Shown: positions 1 through 11,330 of the stretch, one piece after another
Position numbering within the stretch: the stretch's first letter is position 1
Layout of the letters: each line of letters opens with the position of its first letter
Source of the DNA: Trametopsis cervina
Lineage: Eukaryota; Basidiomycota; Agaricomycetes; Polyporales; Irpicaceae
Length of the DNA stretch: 64,000 nucleotides
Direction: 5' to 3'
Assembly (NCBI GenBank): GCA_022385755.1
Contig: MU278349.1
Location: 1,178,001 to 1,242,000 of the forward strand
Notes under the pieces: generated by a model
The model's database searches: none
Told to the model about the DNA's origin: nothing
The model's input: only the letters and a program-made list of their open reading frames with translations
Translations under genes and position numbers: made by a program

Positions 1-37
1 CTGCTGTTATCAAGGCGCTAACTGAATTGTCATGTAG

Positions 38-2100
38 GTTCGACTCGAACTACCACTTCGTCGTCCCCGAGTTCTCCGAGGAGACTGAGTTCAAGCTACT
101 TTTCAACAAGGCAGTTGAGGAGTTCAAGGAGGCCAAGGCTGCTGGTATCACCACGCGCCCGGTTGTCCTCGGTCCCGTCTCTTTCCTCGTTCTCGGCAAG
201 GCTGCCAAGGAGGCGAGCTCTGGCTTCCAGCCCATCTCTCTCCTCTCCAAGCTGCTCCCTCTCTACAAGCAGCTCCTCGGTGACCTGAAGGCTGCTGGCG
301 CTGAATGGGTCCAGGTTGATGAGCCCATCCTCGTTCTCGATGCCGGCAGCAAGTACGAGAAGGACTTCGCTACTGCTTACGCAGAGCTTGCGCCCGTTGC
401 CCCCAAGATCCTCCTTACCACCTACTACGGACGTCTCGACTCTAACATCACCTTCACCGCCAAGCTCCCCGTTGGTGGTCTTCACATCGACCTTGACCGT
501 GCCCCCGGTCAGCTCGATGAGGTTCTCGCTGCTATTAAGCCCACTCAGCTCATCCTGTCGCTCGGTCTCGTTTCCGGACGTAACATCTGGAAGACCGACA
601 TCGCTGCCTCGGTGAAGCTCGGCCAAAAGGCCATCGACGTTCTCGGCGCTGACCGTGTCATCGTCGCCACCTCTTCTTCTCTCTTGCACACTCCCGTCAC
701 GCTCGCAGCCGAGAACAAGCTCACCGCTGAACAGAAGGACTGGTTTGCCTTCGCTCTTGAGAAGGCTGAGGAGGTCTCCGTCATCGCGGCCGTTCTCTCC
801 GGTTCTCAGGATGCTAAGGTTGCCTCCGCCTACGAGGCCAACAAGACCTCCATCGCTAAGCGTCGCGAGTTCGAGCGCACTTCCGACGATGCCGTCAGGA
901 AGCGTGTTGCTGCTATCACCCCTGACATGCTGACCCGCAAGAACCCCTTCGCTGTTCGCAAGGAGGTCCAGAAGCAGAAGCTCAACCTGCCCAAGTTCCC
1001 CACCACCACCATTGGCTCCTTCCCTGTAAGTACCTATCGTTCAATAGGCAGAAGTTGGCAATCCTAACGCACCGTGCCCTTCTAGCAAACCAAGGAGATC
1101 CGTCAAGCCCGTGCTAAGCTCGGCAAGAAGGAGATCACCGAGGAGCAGTACAACGACTTCATCAAGAAGGAGATCCAGAGCGTTGTTGACTTCCAGGAGC
1201 GCATTGGCCTCGATGTCTTCGTGCACGGCGAGCCCGAGCGTAACGACATGGTGCAATACTTCGGTGAGCGCCTCAACGGCTTCGTCTTCACCCAGAACGG
1301 TTGGGTACAGAGCTACGGCTCCCGCTACGTCCGCCCTCCCATCATCGTCTCCGACGTCAGCCGCCCGGGACCCATCACCGTCGAATGGTCCAAGTACGCC
1401 CAGAGCATCACCACCAAGCCCATGAAAGGCATGCTCACTGGCCCCGTCACCATCCTCAACTGGTCTTTCCCCCGTGCCGATGTGTCCCGTGAGGTTCAGA
1501 GCAACCAGCTCGCCCTTGCTCTCCGTGACGAGGTCATCGATCTCGAGAACGCTGGCATCAGTGCCGTCCAGGTCGACGAGCCCGCTCTGCGTGAGGGTCT
1601 GCCCCTCCGCAAGGCTGACTGGGCTGAGTACCTCTCGTGGTCTACTAGCTCGTTCAAGCTCGCCACCGCTGGTGTCACCGATGCTCTCCAGACCCACTCC
1701 CACTTCTGCTACTCCGACTTCGACGACATCTTCACCTCCATCCAGGACTTGGACGCCGATGTTATCTCCATCGAGGCCTCGAAGAGTGACATGAAGCTCC
1801 TCAACACCTTCCGCCACTACGGTTACTCCAACCAGATCGGGCCTGGTGTCTACGACATCCACTCTCCCCGAATTCCCAGCGAGGAGGAGATCAAGGACCG
1901 TATCGCGTCCATGCTTGCCATCCTCCCGGCCGACGGGCTCGTCATCAACCCTGACTGCGGTCTCAAGACCCGTGGCTGGAAGGAGACTGAGGGTAAATGA
2001 TTTCTTCCATGGGTTATGTTCTTCACGCTGATCTTGTATCATAGCTTCGCTCACGAACCTCGTCAACGCTGCCCGCTGGGCTCGCACCACCTACGCTTAA
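38..2100 (+). CDS. MET6: Cobalamin-independent methionine synthase, 5' partial
   Basis: Transfers the methyl group from 5-methyltetrahydrofolate (polyglutamate) to homocysteine, the last step of methionine synthesis in the cytosol. The window opens inside an intron: a CTAAC branch site near 18 and an acceptor ending at 37 precede the FDSNYHF segment. Exons run 38-1025, 1086-1992 and 2045-2100, and the stop is 2098-2100. The C-terminal catalytic barrel is complete. It holds the zinc ligands expected of MetE enzymes: His and Cys in [10 protein letters not shown] and the late Cys in [26 protein letters not shown] and [12 protein letters not shown] are further family hallmarks. The N-terminal exons lie upstream of the window. 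Codon use is strongly biased to C-ending codons, consistent with high expression. Identity is very secure; only the missing 5' part is unknown. Confidence 0.97.
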
Positions 2101-2774
2101 ATGCGTTCTCCTTGCGCTTCAACAGCGTCCGCTTCATGGTTAAATTATCAGGGCTTTGCAAGAATATTTTATTTCAAGCAGCGCTCTGCGACTTGACCTA
2201 GGGGTTAGTTGTGCAAGGTGATTTGATAGCAGGCCGAGGGCCAGAACATGGGGTACCGGATGGGCTGGGATGTTCTGCTTCGTGGTTTTTTTTATTCTGC
2301 GTGGCAAACGGACGGGGCTTGCCTGGCGTTTACTCGTTTCATCGACGAGCGTGCGTTAGGTGCGGTATCTCATACAGGGCATCGTCGTCGGGGTTATGGA
2401 TGGTGTCTACTGGATTTCAACAATCCTGGGCTGTTGACGCTTCAACCGCAACGCAGTCTATCTTGATGTATTAGCTACAATGTATCGCAATATGCATTCT
2501 TGTAAGCAAACAACATAGCGTGATCTGAGTACAATGCATGGCATGACCTACAGATCGTTCTAATGAACGCATCTGGATCGCCTTGTCAATGGACGCGTTT
2601 AGCTGCATAGGCGCCTATCGGGATTGGCATGCCTTTCTTGGAGTTGAGTCGCATACCAGCACTTGACTCGCCACACAGCAATATTATTGATTTTGGACCG
2701 TCACCTCATATTCTCCTACATTTTCCCTTGTTGTTTCTGTTCAGGCTATTGCGCTGGCGACAAGTCTCACAAAC
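2101..2774. other. Intergenic: MET6 3' flank and promoter of the PHAF1-like gene
   Basis: No supported gene. Short open frames here lack homology-like composition. The stretch should hold the MET6 3' UTR and the promoter of the downstream gene. Confidence 0.6.
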
Positions 2775-4260
2775 ATGATCCCGAGGCTCGACATCGACAT
2801 AAGACCAGGCGTTGGTCTTGGACAATTCGAGCTGGGTAGGTATGACTTTACCCTCGCATTGTTTGACGATGCATGACACTACTTGATATTAGGAATGTCG
2901 CTATGGACAATATTGGATCTGCTACGAAGGGAGGCTCATCTCTTCCCGGAGGTGGATGTAAAGTACGACCCTGACTCCGCCACAACGCCTGTGATTCTCC
3001 ATCTACGACCTCACCTGGACCTGTTATTCTCGGGACAGCAGCAAAGGCTACATACAATATGCTTGAAGAAGCTGCAGGACCCCCATCCTCCAGTCACACT
3101 GAGCTATCGTGGGAAGGCTTTGTCCGCCCCTCAGGAGCTATTGCAGAGAGTCGGTGTCAGCAAAGCATTCGGCCCTACATACCCGGGGGAAGATCTCATA
3201 TATCCTGGTGTATGGTTCAGCTTCAAGGAGGATGGACAGCCGGAGCAGGTCAAATCCCCCTCGCCACACTCTGAGGACAAGGCTCAAGAAGTGAAACGAG
3301 TCATTGTGTCGCAACATAGCGAGACCAACGATCAGGAGGACGTGCTGTCCGAGGTGCAGGAGTGCGAAGCCATGGATAGTGAGCTACAAGGAGCGGTCAT
3401 AAAGGTCGGAAGCTCCTTTGTCCAAGACACCTTCGACTGAGATTTCGCCATAGGTGCACGAAGGCGTCGATCTGTTCTTCTTTGGCGCGGAGTCGCCTGT
3501 GCGTGTGCGAATAGGTGTCACAACAGCTCAAGACTTAAGCCTGGATCTAGGCTCTCCGTTGCGCGTACACTACCGTGAGGATGACCGAATGACGATACAC
3601 CAATCCAATCACGAAGAAGACCCAGAAATAAGTAGCGGATGTAGGTTGATTCAAGATACGTTGCATCCAGGTCTAATTTCGCAGATTTCTACAATTACTT
3701 CCAGCATGGCATTGATTTCCTTCTATCGGGAACAACGCACGTCGTCAAGAAGGTCGTATTGCATACGAATATTGTAAGTTCGCCTTCTGCATGGGAACAT
3801 ATGTGTATGTATGACGTCCCTTGTCTCAGCCTGGCACTGCGCTGTTTCAGAGGTATAAGAGATGCCCTTGGTCGATAGAGGGTCAACCCGAGGATGATGA
3901 AGATGGTAAGAGCGATGTTACTCTGCGTCATCAAGATGGTTGAGCATTTTGTCCAGACACACCGCCGCGGAAATGGTTCTGGGAACGAGTGAGTTTTCTG
4001 CTCTCCGTTCTGAAACCTTCTGACTGCCTTATAGTTCGAGGACATCAGTCATTTTCTCAGCCCCGGTGAAACTCCTCCCACTATGCGCCTTGATAGAACA
4101 ATGGAGGAGGACGGGCTGACGCTACCCAGCCCAGCAACACGTAAGTTTATCTGTCGCTTTCGTGACCAATCTAACGACATTGCCAGGCCTTCTTGGTTTC
4201 GATGGTGTGGTGCTAGAAGTTACAGAGTCGGCACTTGTTGCTTCAGTGACATTATTCTGA
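2775..4260 (+). CDS. PHAF1 / UPF0183 (C16orf70) family protein
   Basis: The animal relative (PHAF1, also called C16orf70 or MYTHO) is linked to autophagosome formation; the role in this fungus is inferred only. Eight exons can be joined: 2775-2835, 2893-3404, 3454-3640, 3685-3773, 3830-3905, 3957-3988, 4035-4140 and 4187-4260. Family marks in order are the N-terminal LGQFELGMSLW segment, SFGATHP-like KAFGPTYPGEDL, the VDLFFFG / LDLGSP block, REDDRMTIH, YNYFQHGIDFLL and VKKVVLHTNIPG. These line up with the human protein from end to end. A low-complexity acidic insert (about 3250-3390) interrupts the middle. The donor at 3405 (gtcgga) is weak, but the following exon VHEGVDLFFFG is required by homology. 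The start ATG gives the usual short N-terminus before the first intron. Confidence 0.88.
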
Positions 4261-4432
4261 CCCATTCCCCCTACACGAATACCGATCACAGCTGTCGGAT
4301 GTCGTTATGCGGACTTTCTAGCTCGGAGCTGTCACATATCACGCATTGTACATTTGTAGCTTTATATCAATATACATTGTATTTGTACATGGACTAGACT
4401 TTAAATCTAGGCGTGACATCTCCGTACGGCAC

Positions 4433-5453
4433 TCACTGCTCTCGGAACAGTTCATGCCACACTGTCCGTAACTCTTCCAACTTACCGATGACAGGCACTT
4501 CCTGCAACGCTGGCTGGCCATCCGCGCCGACCTGTCCTTTCTCGATCAGGCTATCTACCGTCTGGATGTCCTGCTCGCAAAAGTGCACACAATGACCCCA
4601 TCCGAGCCGGACTGCAGCGGCGACGTTCTTCCTACTGTCATCTACAAAATAGCATTTCTCCGGATTTGAGATCCCTGCCTCTTTCAGAGCCTAAAGCGGT
4701 GCTTAGCGAAAGGCTTTCTAGGAAATAGTGACTTACATTCTGGTAATAGAGTGGCTCAGGTTTGCAGGTGAAGCTGCGGTCTGAGTAGTCGCAGAATATA
4801 AGTCCCTCGATCTGATCCTCCACCCCGAGTATGCGAAGTACTCTTTGGGCATGCTGCCATACAAGTTCTAGCGTTGATCGTCAATGCAAAAATAGGCTGC
4901 GAAGCTTACCGTGCGGTATGCATTTGTTAATGCCCAGACCCGAGCTTTACTGCGATCAATGTCCTGAAGTAACTTTCGTAAACCAGGGTCAGGCTTGATC
5001 ATGTCTTCAAGGGGAAGAGATCCATCGCATTTCTGGTCGAAGTCAAGAGGATCTATTCCCGCATATCAATATACAGAGAGCAGCATATAGAGTATTATGT
5101 CTGTGGTACTCACCGATCTCATGGTGCGTGACAAGTCCGCGTATTGCCAGACCGTACTCGGTGTAGTATTTGTGATGCAGCTCAGTGGCTCGGTCATCAT
5201 CTAGGCCAAGCGAGACAAAGTAGGCTGGGAAGTGTCAGCCCTACTAAACTCGAAGTATGAGTTGAGGTGCTTACCGTGTATGCGCTCGCCCATGGCCTGC
5301 AGGATCCTTGAGCTAGCAGAATATAATGTATTATCGATGTCCAGGAATACGATCGCGCGGTCATCCGCCTTTGCATCTAGAAAAGTGGGCGTTGAGCATG
5401 ACAAGCTAATAGAGTAAAATAAAGGGATAACCTTGTGGTAATTCGACGGTCAT
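4433..5453 (-). CDS. HAD-family pyrimidine 5'-nucleotidase (SDT1/PHM8-like)
   Basis: Predicted cytosolic HAD phosphatase that dephosphorylates pyrimidine or other nucleoside monophosphates, as yeast Sdt1 and Phm8 do. All four HAD motifs are visible: motif I FLDIDNTLY, motif II ALTNA, motif III lysine in CKPEPLYY, and motif IV CYFVDDSRKN. The cap region contains YGLAIRGL and DPLDFD, typical of this subfamily. Translation starts at 5453 with MTVELPQ, followed by a short intron, then DAKADDRAIVFLD. Several further introns of about 50-60 nt split the remainder, and the stop is 4433-4435. The gene converges with the PHAF1-like gene and is divergent from ribosomal eL6. The exact substrate cannot be read from sequence. 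Confidence 0.9.
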
Positions 5454-5865
5454 CTTGGCCTTTCAGGTCGATGTAGAGGTGAACTCATGGAGAGTTGCTG
5501 CAGGTAGAACCGACTCATTCAAGCACGTTAGATGCCGGCGGCCCGGTCATCCGTGAACATTGATGCGAAGCGCTCAGTCACACGCACGAGTCACGACCCT
5601 GGCGCGTCACGCTTACCCACTGCAAGCGTCGAAGGCGGTCAACACATCCAGCAACCCTCAAGAACAACACTGTGAGCACCCTTTCTCGCTGCTATGGACG
5701 CGGAATGCATGCTAGGAGGACGTAGGATGTTGCTATGGGATGGATGGACCGATGGATAACGAGTTTGGAGTTGGATGAGTCGGCTCACGCTTGGATGAGG
5801 ATGCACCGCGCCCGACCGAGTAAGATCCATCCACGGCCATTTGCTGACTTCGGTCTCCTCTCCAG
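5454..5865. promoter_or_regulatory. Divergent promoter, HAD nucleotidase / eL6
   Basis: A 412-nt spacer between two head-to-head genes. The run cggtctcctctccag immediately before the eL6 ATG looks like a 3' splice site, so eL6 probably has an intron in its 5' UTR. No other element is clear. Confidence 0.4.
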
Positions 5866-6595
5866 ATGGCTCGTCGCAGTGAAGGCCGTCACCCCTCTGC
5901 GATCGCTCGTCGCAGCCTCAAGAAGTCCGACAAGTCGACTGATGCCGCAACCACGAAGGAGGTGCAGGTGAAGGGAGAGAAGAACGGTGGAACACGTATC
6001 GTGCCCACACAGAAGGCAGCCCGCTTCTACCCTGCGGAGGACGTCCCCAAACCCAAGACCCACCGCAAGCACCCCAAACCCGCCACCCTCCGCACCTCTA
6101 TCACCCCCGGCACCGTACTCATTCTCTTGGCCGGTCGTTTCCGTGGCAAGCGAGTTGTCTTCCTGAAGCAGCTCTCGAGCGGCTTGCTCCTTGTTACTGG
6201 CCCGTACAAGATTAACGGTGTCCCCCTCCGACGAGTTAACCAGGCGTACGTGATCGCAACATCAACGAAGCTTGAGCTCGGCGACTACGCAGTACGTCCT
6301 TGTACATCAGAGAATGGCGGATCTTGGCTGATTGTTTGCTTAGGTTGACGAGAAGATCAACGACTCTTACTTCGTCAAGCCCTCCTCCAAGGGCAAGAGC
6401 TCAGCGGAGGAGGAGTTCTTTGCTGACGGCAAGCCGAAGGAGAAGGAGGCATTCCCCGAGTCCAAGGCTGCTGACCAAAAGTCGGTTGACTCTGCCATCT
6501 TGGCTGCAGTCAAGAAGACCGAGTACCTCTCGAAATACCTCAGCGCAAGCTGGGGTCTGTCGAAGGGCCAATTCCCCCACCAACTGGTCTTCTAA
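5866..6595 (+). CDS. RPL6: 60S ribosomal protein eL6
   Basis: Component of the large cytosolic ribosomal subunit. Two coding exons, 5866-6291 and 6344-6595, give a protein of about 225 residues. Recognisable segments are [54 protein letters not shown] and the C-terminal [20 protein letters not shown]. These match eL6 (KOW-like SH3 fold followed by the C-terminal extension). The lysine-rich N-terminus is normal for the family. The start follows a likely 5' UTR intron acceptor directly. Codons are highly biased, as in the other ribosomal gene in this window. Confidence 0.96.
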
Positions 6596-6895
6596 GCGGG
6601 CATACTCGTTTGAGGCTGGTACTTAGGAGTTGGACAGGCGTGGTTTTGGGCGGGTGTCGACTTGATATATGATATGCCTGTAGCATCACACATGATAAAT
6701 CTCCCCACACAATCCGACATGCTACACTTGCGCAGGTGTATATATACTCAAACTCATCGTCTGCAGATGTTGAGATACATCCAATGCGATACGTGCAATA
6801 ATCAATTGCCGGGTGAGTTTTTGACGGCGCGTCTGTGCGGCGCGCGGCATGACTTCTGTCATTAGCGCCAGAAAGCTCTCGTTAAAAGCCCGTTC

Positions 6896-8085
6896 ATGTT
6901 TGCTCTACACCGTGTCGGTGCTCGCTCGTCAGCCCAGCATGTCCTTCGCCTTCAAGCCAGGCCACAAGCACGGATAAAGAATACGATTGACAAACCGCGA
7001 ACATTCGTATCTGAAGCCATACAGAGTGCATCCGATGGCTTCCTGGATCTTGCGCTGGCTCTGCCATTCCCCGAAGCAATACCGCCCTATTCTGGGACTA
7101 TTATACTTGTCACGGTGTGCACACGTCTCCTGACCGTGCCATTCAGCATCTGGGTATGCATATACTATACCTGCACGCGGAGGTTTTGGCTCTGACACGC
7201 CTTTGTAGTCGAAGCGGAGACAATGGAAGACGGAGGACGTCGTCGTCCCACAGTTGCTCCAGGAACGCCCGCTCATTTTCAAAGGTGTTCATGAGGAGAT
7301 GAAGAGGGATGGGTTTAGGGGCACCAAGGAGGAAGCGATGAAGGAGCATGCGAAGCGGTCACAGCCGATGGTATGTTTCTTGTTTGTACCGCGCGAGTTT
7401 GGGCTCATGTATGCTTGTGACAGCTCAAAGCACGCACGAAGGAGTTGTGCAAGGAGCACAAATGCACGGTGCTCCCGACGATGCTCGTGCCACCTATTTC
7501 TCAGCTGCCGCTGTTCGTCGGCATCTCGATGGTCCTCGGCCGTGCCTCCACGTTCCCATCCGTCCTGGACTCCGAGTCATTCCTGACCCTCACGTCTCTC
7601 ACGCACGGCGACCCGACGTTGACGCTACCCATCGCGCTCGGCATAGCGACATTCGCGAACGTCGACGCGTCGCGGTTCTTCGTTACGCCCGAGCGAGCCG
7701 CGCGGGAGCAGCGGCAGGAAGAGGCTAACGCGAAGAAACGGGCGGCGGGCGAGACGGTGTACGAGCCGCGCAAGATATTCCAGAACACACTGCGTCTCGC
7801 GTCTGTCGGCCGGATCCTCGTCGCGGCGGTCGTACCAGGGGTGCGTGTTGTCTATCTCGGTCGAGGGATGTGCTGCTAACGGCAATGCAGAGTATACAGT
7901 TGTACTGGCTCACTTCCGCAATACTGGGCCTGTTGCAGACGTGGGGGATAGAGTGGTGGGAACACCAGCGACGTCTGGCGAGACATGTGCACCGGCAACA
8001 GCTGACGGCCGCTTCTGCGACTCCGCCGCCACCGATATCGACTATCGTTATGGAGAAGGTGGCAAAGCCCAAGTCAAAACGGTGA
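6896..8085 (+). CDS. COX18: Mitochondrial inner-membrane insertase, Oxa1/COX18 family
   Basis: Oxa1/YidC-superfamily protein, best matched to COX18, which exports the C-terminal tail of cytochrome c oxidase subunit 2 across the inner membrane. Exons are 6896-7153, 7209-7370, 7424-7840 and 7891-8085, all phase 0. The first exon encodes a basic, Arg-rich start typical of a mitochondrial presequence, then a helix ending YSGTIILVTVCTRLLTVPFS. This is the first core helix with its conserved Arg. Later segments are LVPPISQLPLFVGISMVL, a helix around LTLPIALGIATFANVD, and SIQLYWLTSAILGLLQTW. The loop between helix 1 and 2 (QERPLIFKGVHEEMKRDGF) is charged, as in this family. It could instead be a divergent OXA1, but its short C-terminus without a long coiled coil favours COX18. 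Confidence 0.85.
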
Positions 8086-8398
8086 TCCGTCTACGACGGG
8101 GACTTGATTGTAAGTCGCGTTGCCGTTGTTATCTCTTTGAATGACTATAAAAAGTGGTTGGAATGAGCCCTTCGATGTCCTCCTAGGAGGCTGAGGTTCA
8201 TGTTGACATTTCCTTGATCTAATATGACTAGCGCTTTTCCTCGCGTCCGGACTCCCTGAGCACATGCTGATTGTATTTTCTTCTACATAGAGGGTAAAAA
8301 TTATGCTACAATCAATGAATGCAATATAATGGTGAAGCCTGAGTGTCCAAGCGAGTCCATTGTCTATCATTAACAAAATGACGTTCTAGACCCCCGCT
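8086..8398. other. Convergent 3' intergenic region
   Basis: Spacer between the converging 3' ends of the COX18-like and DUF7704-like genes. It is AT-richer than its flanks (for example gggtaaaaattatgctac near 8290) and should hold both polyadenylation regions. No gene seen. Confidence 0.5.
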
Positions 8399-8965
8399 TC
8401 ATCCCTTCTTTGCGATACGACCATCTCGCGCCTCTACATATCTCCCGATTCCCAAATGCCATGCGATGCGCGGGATCATGAGGGTGAAACCCGAAAGAAT
8501 CGTTATCCACAGGAGTGCCTCCCACTGCCCGACGTCCCATCTTTCATCACCCAGTGCCCACAATGTGAGCCCGATGTGCAGAAAATCTCCGAGGAGCAGC
8601 GGAGTAAGGAGGGCGCGCACTACTTTTTCCTGTATCGCGGGCTGAGACCACAGGTGCTTGCGCACGGTCCACAGAATGCAGAGGTTGAGGGCGCCGAGCA
8701 GCCCTACGGTGTGGGCGAGTTGGTAGAGAGTGACAAGGGTTGCTCGTGCCAGAGGGGCATGGGGGCGCAATCCCTGCGGCCACGGAGCCTGCTGTTCGTA
8801 CGTCTGTGATGGTCGTCAGAACGCGTATGTTTTCGGTCAGCCACACATTGCACTCGCCTCCTTTGGATAGAGCAGGGCCCCTACTGCCCCGCCGAGCGTG
8901 AGGAGCGGCTCGTAGCATCCAAAGACGAGCCAGTAAAAGAGTGGCAGGGCAGAGTTGGGGGGCAT
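8399..8965 (-). CDS. Small multi-pass membrane protein, DUF7704-like
   Basis: Fungal integral membrane protein of about 170 residues with four predicted transmembrane helices; function unknown. The N-terminus (MPPNSALPLFYWLVFGCYEP) is a membrane helix ending in a conserved-looking YEP. The next segment LGGAVGALLYPKE leads to TYEQQ, followed by helices around LGALNLCILWTV, LLLGDFLHIGLTLWAL and TILSGFTLMIPRIAW. Exon 1 is 8858-8965 and exon 2 is 8399-8803. The only intron that joins PKE to TYEQQ in frame starts with gcgagt and ends with cacag, making it a GC-AG intron of 54 nt (8804-8857). The family assignment rests on overall layout and the PKxxYEQQ-type loop, so it is less secure than the gene model. 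Confidence 0.72.
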
Positions 8966-9696
8966 GGTGGTCGTTGGTCGTGGTTCAAGCTGGCCTGCGC
9001 TGCGGAATGGCAAAGAGGGGGTGAGTTAAGTAAGGTGCCGATCGGGATGTCATTTGGTGGCGTCCTTGCCCTCGCTGGCAGCCGAGACGAGGGCGCGATG
9101 CATGCGATGATGGCCAGCCACGTTTGAGTGTGCCGAGGATGCGACGCCCAACGTGACTGACGCTTGCTGACGGCCAACTCGCCAATGCGCCTGCCCTGAA
9201 CAACGCGTTTTATCACCTGGCGCTCAGCGATTCTGTTTTCTTCAATCTTACAACCACGGTCCATTTCTTACCCAGGCAGTCAGCTCTAATTTACAACGCT
9301 GTTCCGCTAAATGGCAGGACCAAGACTGCTCCCCACTGGGGATGAGGGTTATAATGCCCGTTTCCAGTGTCGCAAGACGCACTTGGAAACAGGGCTTCGC
9401 TCCTTCTCACATTTCCACATGTACCACATTATCTAGACATAATGAAATTGCGCATTTGAACATCTACACTACGTTTGCGGCTCTCAGTCGTCTCAGATGA
9501 CCAGACAACATCGCTGGTTGAGTGCAGCGACTTCCCCAGCCACTGGCGTGCTATCCGTGTTTGTTTGCCGGATCGGCCGCACTTTTTCTACGCAATACCA
9601 TATCAAGTATGCACTCATCTGTCCGCTCCTTCCACTCCGGTGCACGCTGCAAAGACGTAGCTGCTGCGCTCGCGAAGTAGCAGATAGGAGGCATCC
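8966..9696. promoter_or_regulatory. Divergent spacer, DUF7704-like / FEX
   Basis: 731 nt between divergent starts. A CCAAT box lies at 9182-9186. Short frames on both strands look like chance. Nothing else stands out. Confidence 0.4.
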
Positions 9697-10940
9697 ATGT
9701 CCCATGATATCACCTCGGATGAGAAGAACATGACCCCCGGCTCGACAGAAGCTGGGACGCTCGGCGAGAAAGGGACTCCTGTGCGACAACACAGCCGGGT
9801 CAGCACAGAACTCGAACGACATGCCTCTATGGAAGATGCGCGGTCTCTGGCCTCCATTGATAGGCCGCCGAGTAAGGAGGAGGTGCCCATCTCCAAGGTC
9901 TACCACCCGCTTTCGCTGCACGTCCTTGCGCTCCTCATCCCTGGCTCGATCTTCGGGGCTCTCGCACGGGTTGGGCTACTGGCTTTGACCACCTATGATG
10001 GCAGGGCTATATTCCCGCTGGCCTGGGTACAGGCAGCTGGATGTTTTGTAATGGGCTTTGGACTGGGGTTGAAAGAACCTATTGGACAGTTGTGAGTGCA
10101 TATAACTCAGTGTACCTGCTTGCCCTTTACACACACATTCATGCAGTTATGGCCCGCTGTACACAGCACTCACTACGGGGTTCTGTGGATCCCTGACGAC
10201 ATTCTCAAGTTGGCAACTTGACGTGTTTACCTCCTGGCTTAATCCCACGCACGCACATAGAGACTGGTTCCGCGATGTAAGTATGAACAACACGGTTCAC
10301 ACATTTCATCTAACAATCCTAGTAGGTCATAGATGGATTTGGCAAGACTCTATTCACCCTCGCCATTTCACTCACCGCTGTGTCATTCGGAACACACGTC
10401 GCCACCATTATAACCCCGTTCCTCCCGAGGCTACGCCCGCCCTCCGTCATAGCGCGGTACACCCTCTCCGCATTCGCCGTCCTGCTCTACGCAGCAGCCT
10501 TCCCCGCCTACTTCCGAATGTCCCCCAGCTTCCGCCACCAAGCCACCGCCGCGATCCTCTTCTCCTTCCCGGGGACACTCACGCGTTACCTCCTCTCCGT
10601 CAAAGTGAACCCCCTGTTCAAACTGTTCCCGCTCGGGACCTTCACCGCGAACACGTTTGGCACCGCGCTCATAGGGACATTCCACGTACTACAGAGCACA
10701 ACGACTCCGCCGTCTGCGAATGCGTGCGCGGTGCTGCAAGGGCTCATCGATGGGTACTGTGGCTGTCTTACGACTGTCAGTACGTTTGCGACGGAGGTGG
10801 CTGCGCTCAGTCCGGGCAAGGCTTGGTTGTATGTCGTGCTTAGCTGGGTAGCTTGCCAACTCTTGCTGCTTGTCATCCTTGGACCGTCATATTGGGCCGG
10901 TCACGTCAGCGAAAATCCGACATGTGTCTTTGCATGGTAA
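9697..10940 (+). CDS. FEX1: Fluoride export protein FEX (two CrcB/Fluc domains)
   Basis: Plasma-membrane fluoride channel/exporter protecting the cell from fluoride. Exons are 9697-10091, 10147-10276 and 10326-10940. A hydrophilic N-terminus of about 70 residues precedes two homologous CrcB-type halves, as in other eukaryotic FEX proteins. First half: HVLALLIPGSIFGALARVGL, then FPLAWVQAAGCFVMGFGLG, then TTGFCGSLTTFSSW. Second half: FPLGTFTANTFGTALIGTF and DGYCGCLTTVSTFATE. The GxxGxxTTFS-type break-helix motifs and the second-half Asn are intact. In the first half the position normally held by Asn in the pore helix is Gln (WVQAAGCF). The codon split at the first intron gives Phe-Tyr-Gly, which fits the family. 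Confidence 0.94.
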
Positions 10941-11330
10941 GGTCCACCTTCTACTTCTACCATTGAACCGTGATTGACTATGTGTGATCTAGATGCATCC
11001 ACGTTCCCGCAAAATATGACGTTCTCTTCTTAGCCGTTCAAGGCAGACTCAGTCTAATCTGAACTAGCACGCTGTCGCACATAGATGTCCTTGTACAACG
11101 CTATCTCTATCCTTAGGAAAAGAATACCCTCTATAGAATGTACAATTATAATACTACCAGCCATCTACCGCTATCTTTGTACGCCAGCCTTTCACCACAG
11201 TCTGCACGAATAAGGCAGTTTCTCCCGCGTGAGCGCCACGTTGTGCTCGAAAGCAATCAGAGGTGGCGTCTATCTGAGGGTCAATACTTGGGTCGTACTC
11301 GCGCTATACCGTCCCCAGCACAGCCCGTTC
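10941..11330. other. Intergenic, FEX to CK2 beta
   Basis: Tandem spacer of 390 nt with the FEX 3' UTR and the CK2 beta promoter. No gene or clear element seen. Confidence 0.45.

Noticed and set aside
50..250. Minus-strand frames over MET6, FMP27, PDB1 and other strong genes
   Set aside because: They are antisense shadows of codon-biased genes; no family resemblance or splice structure.
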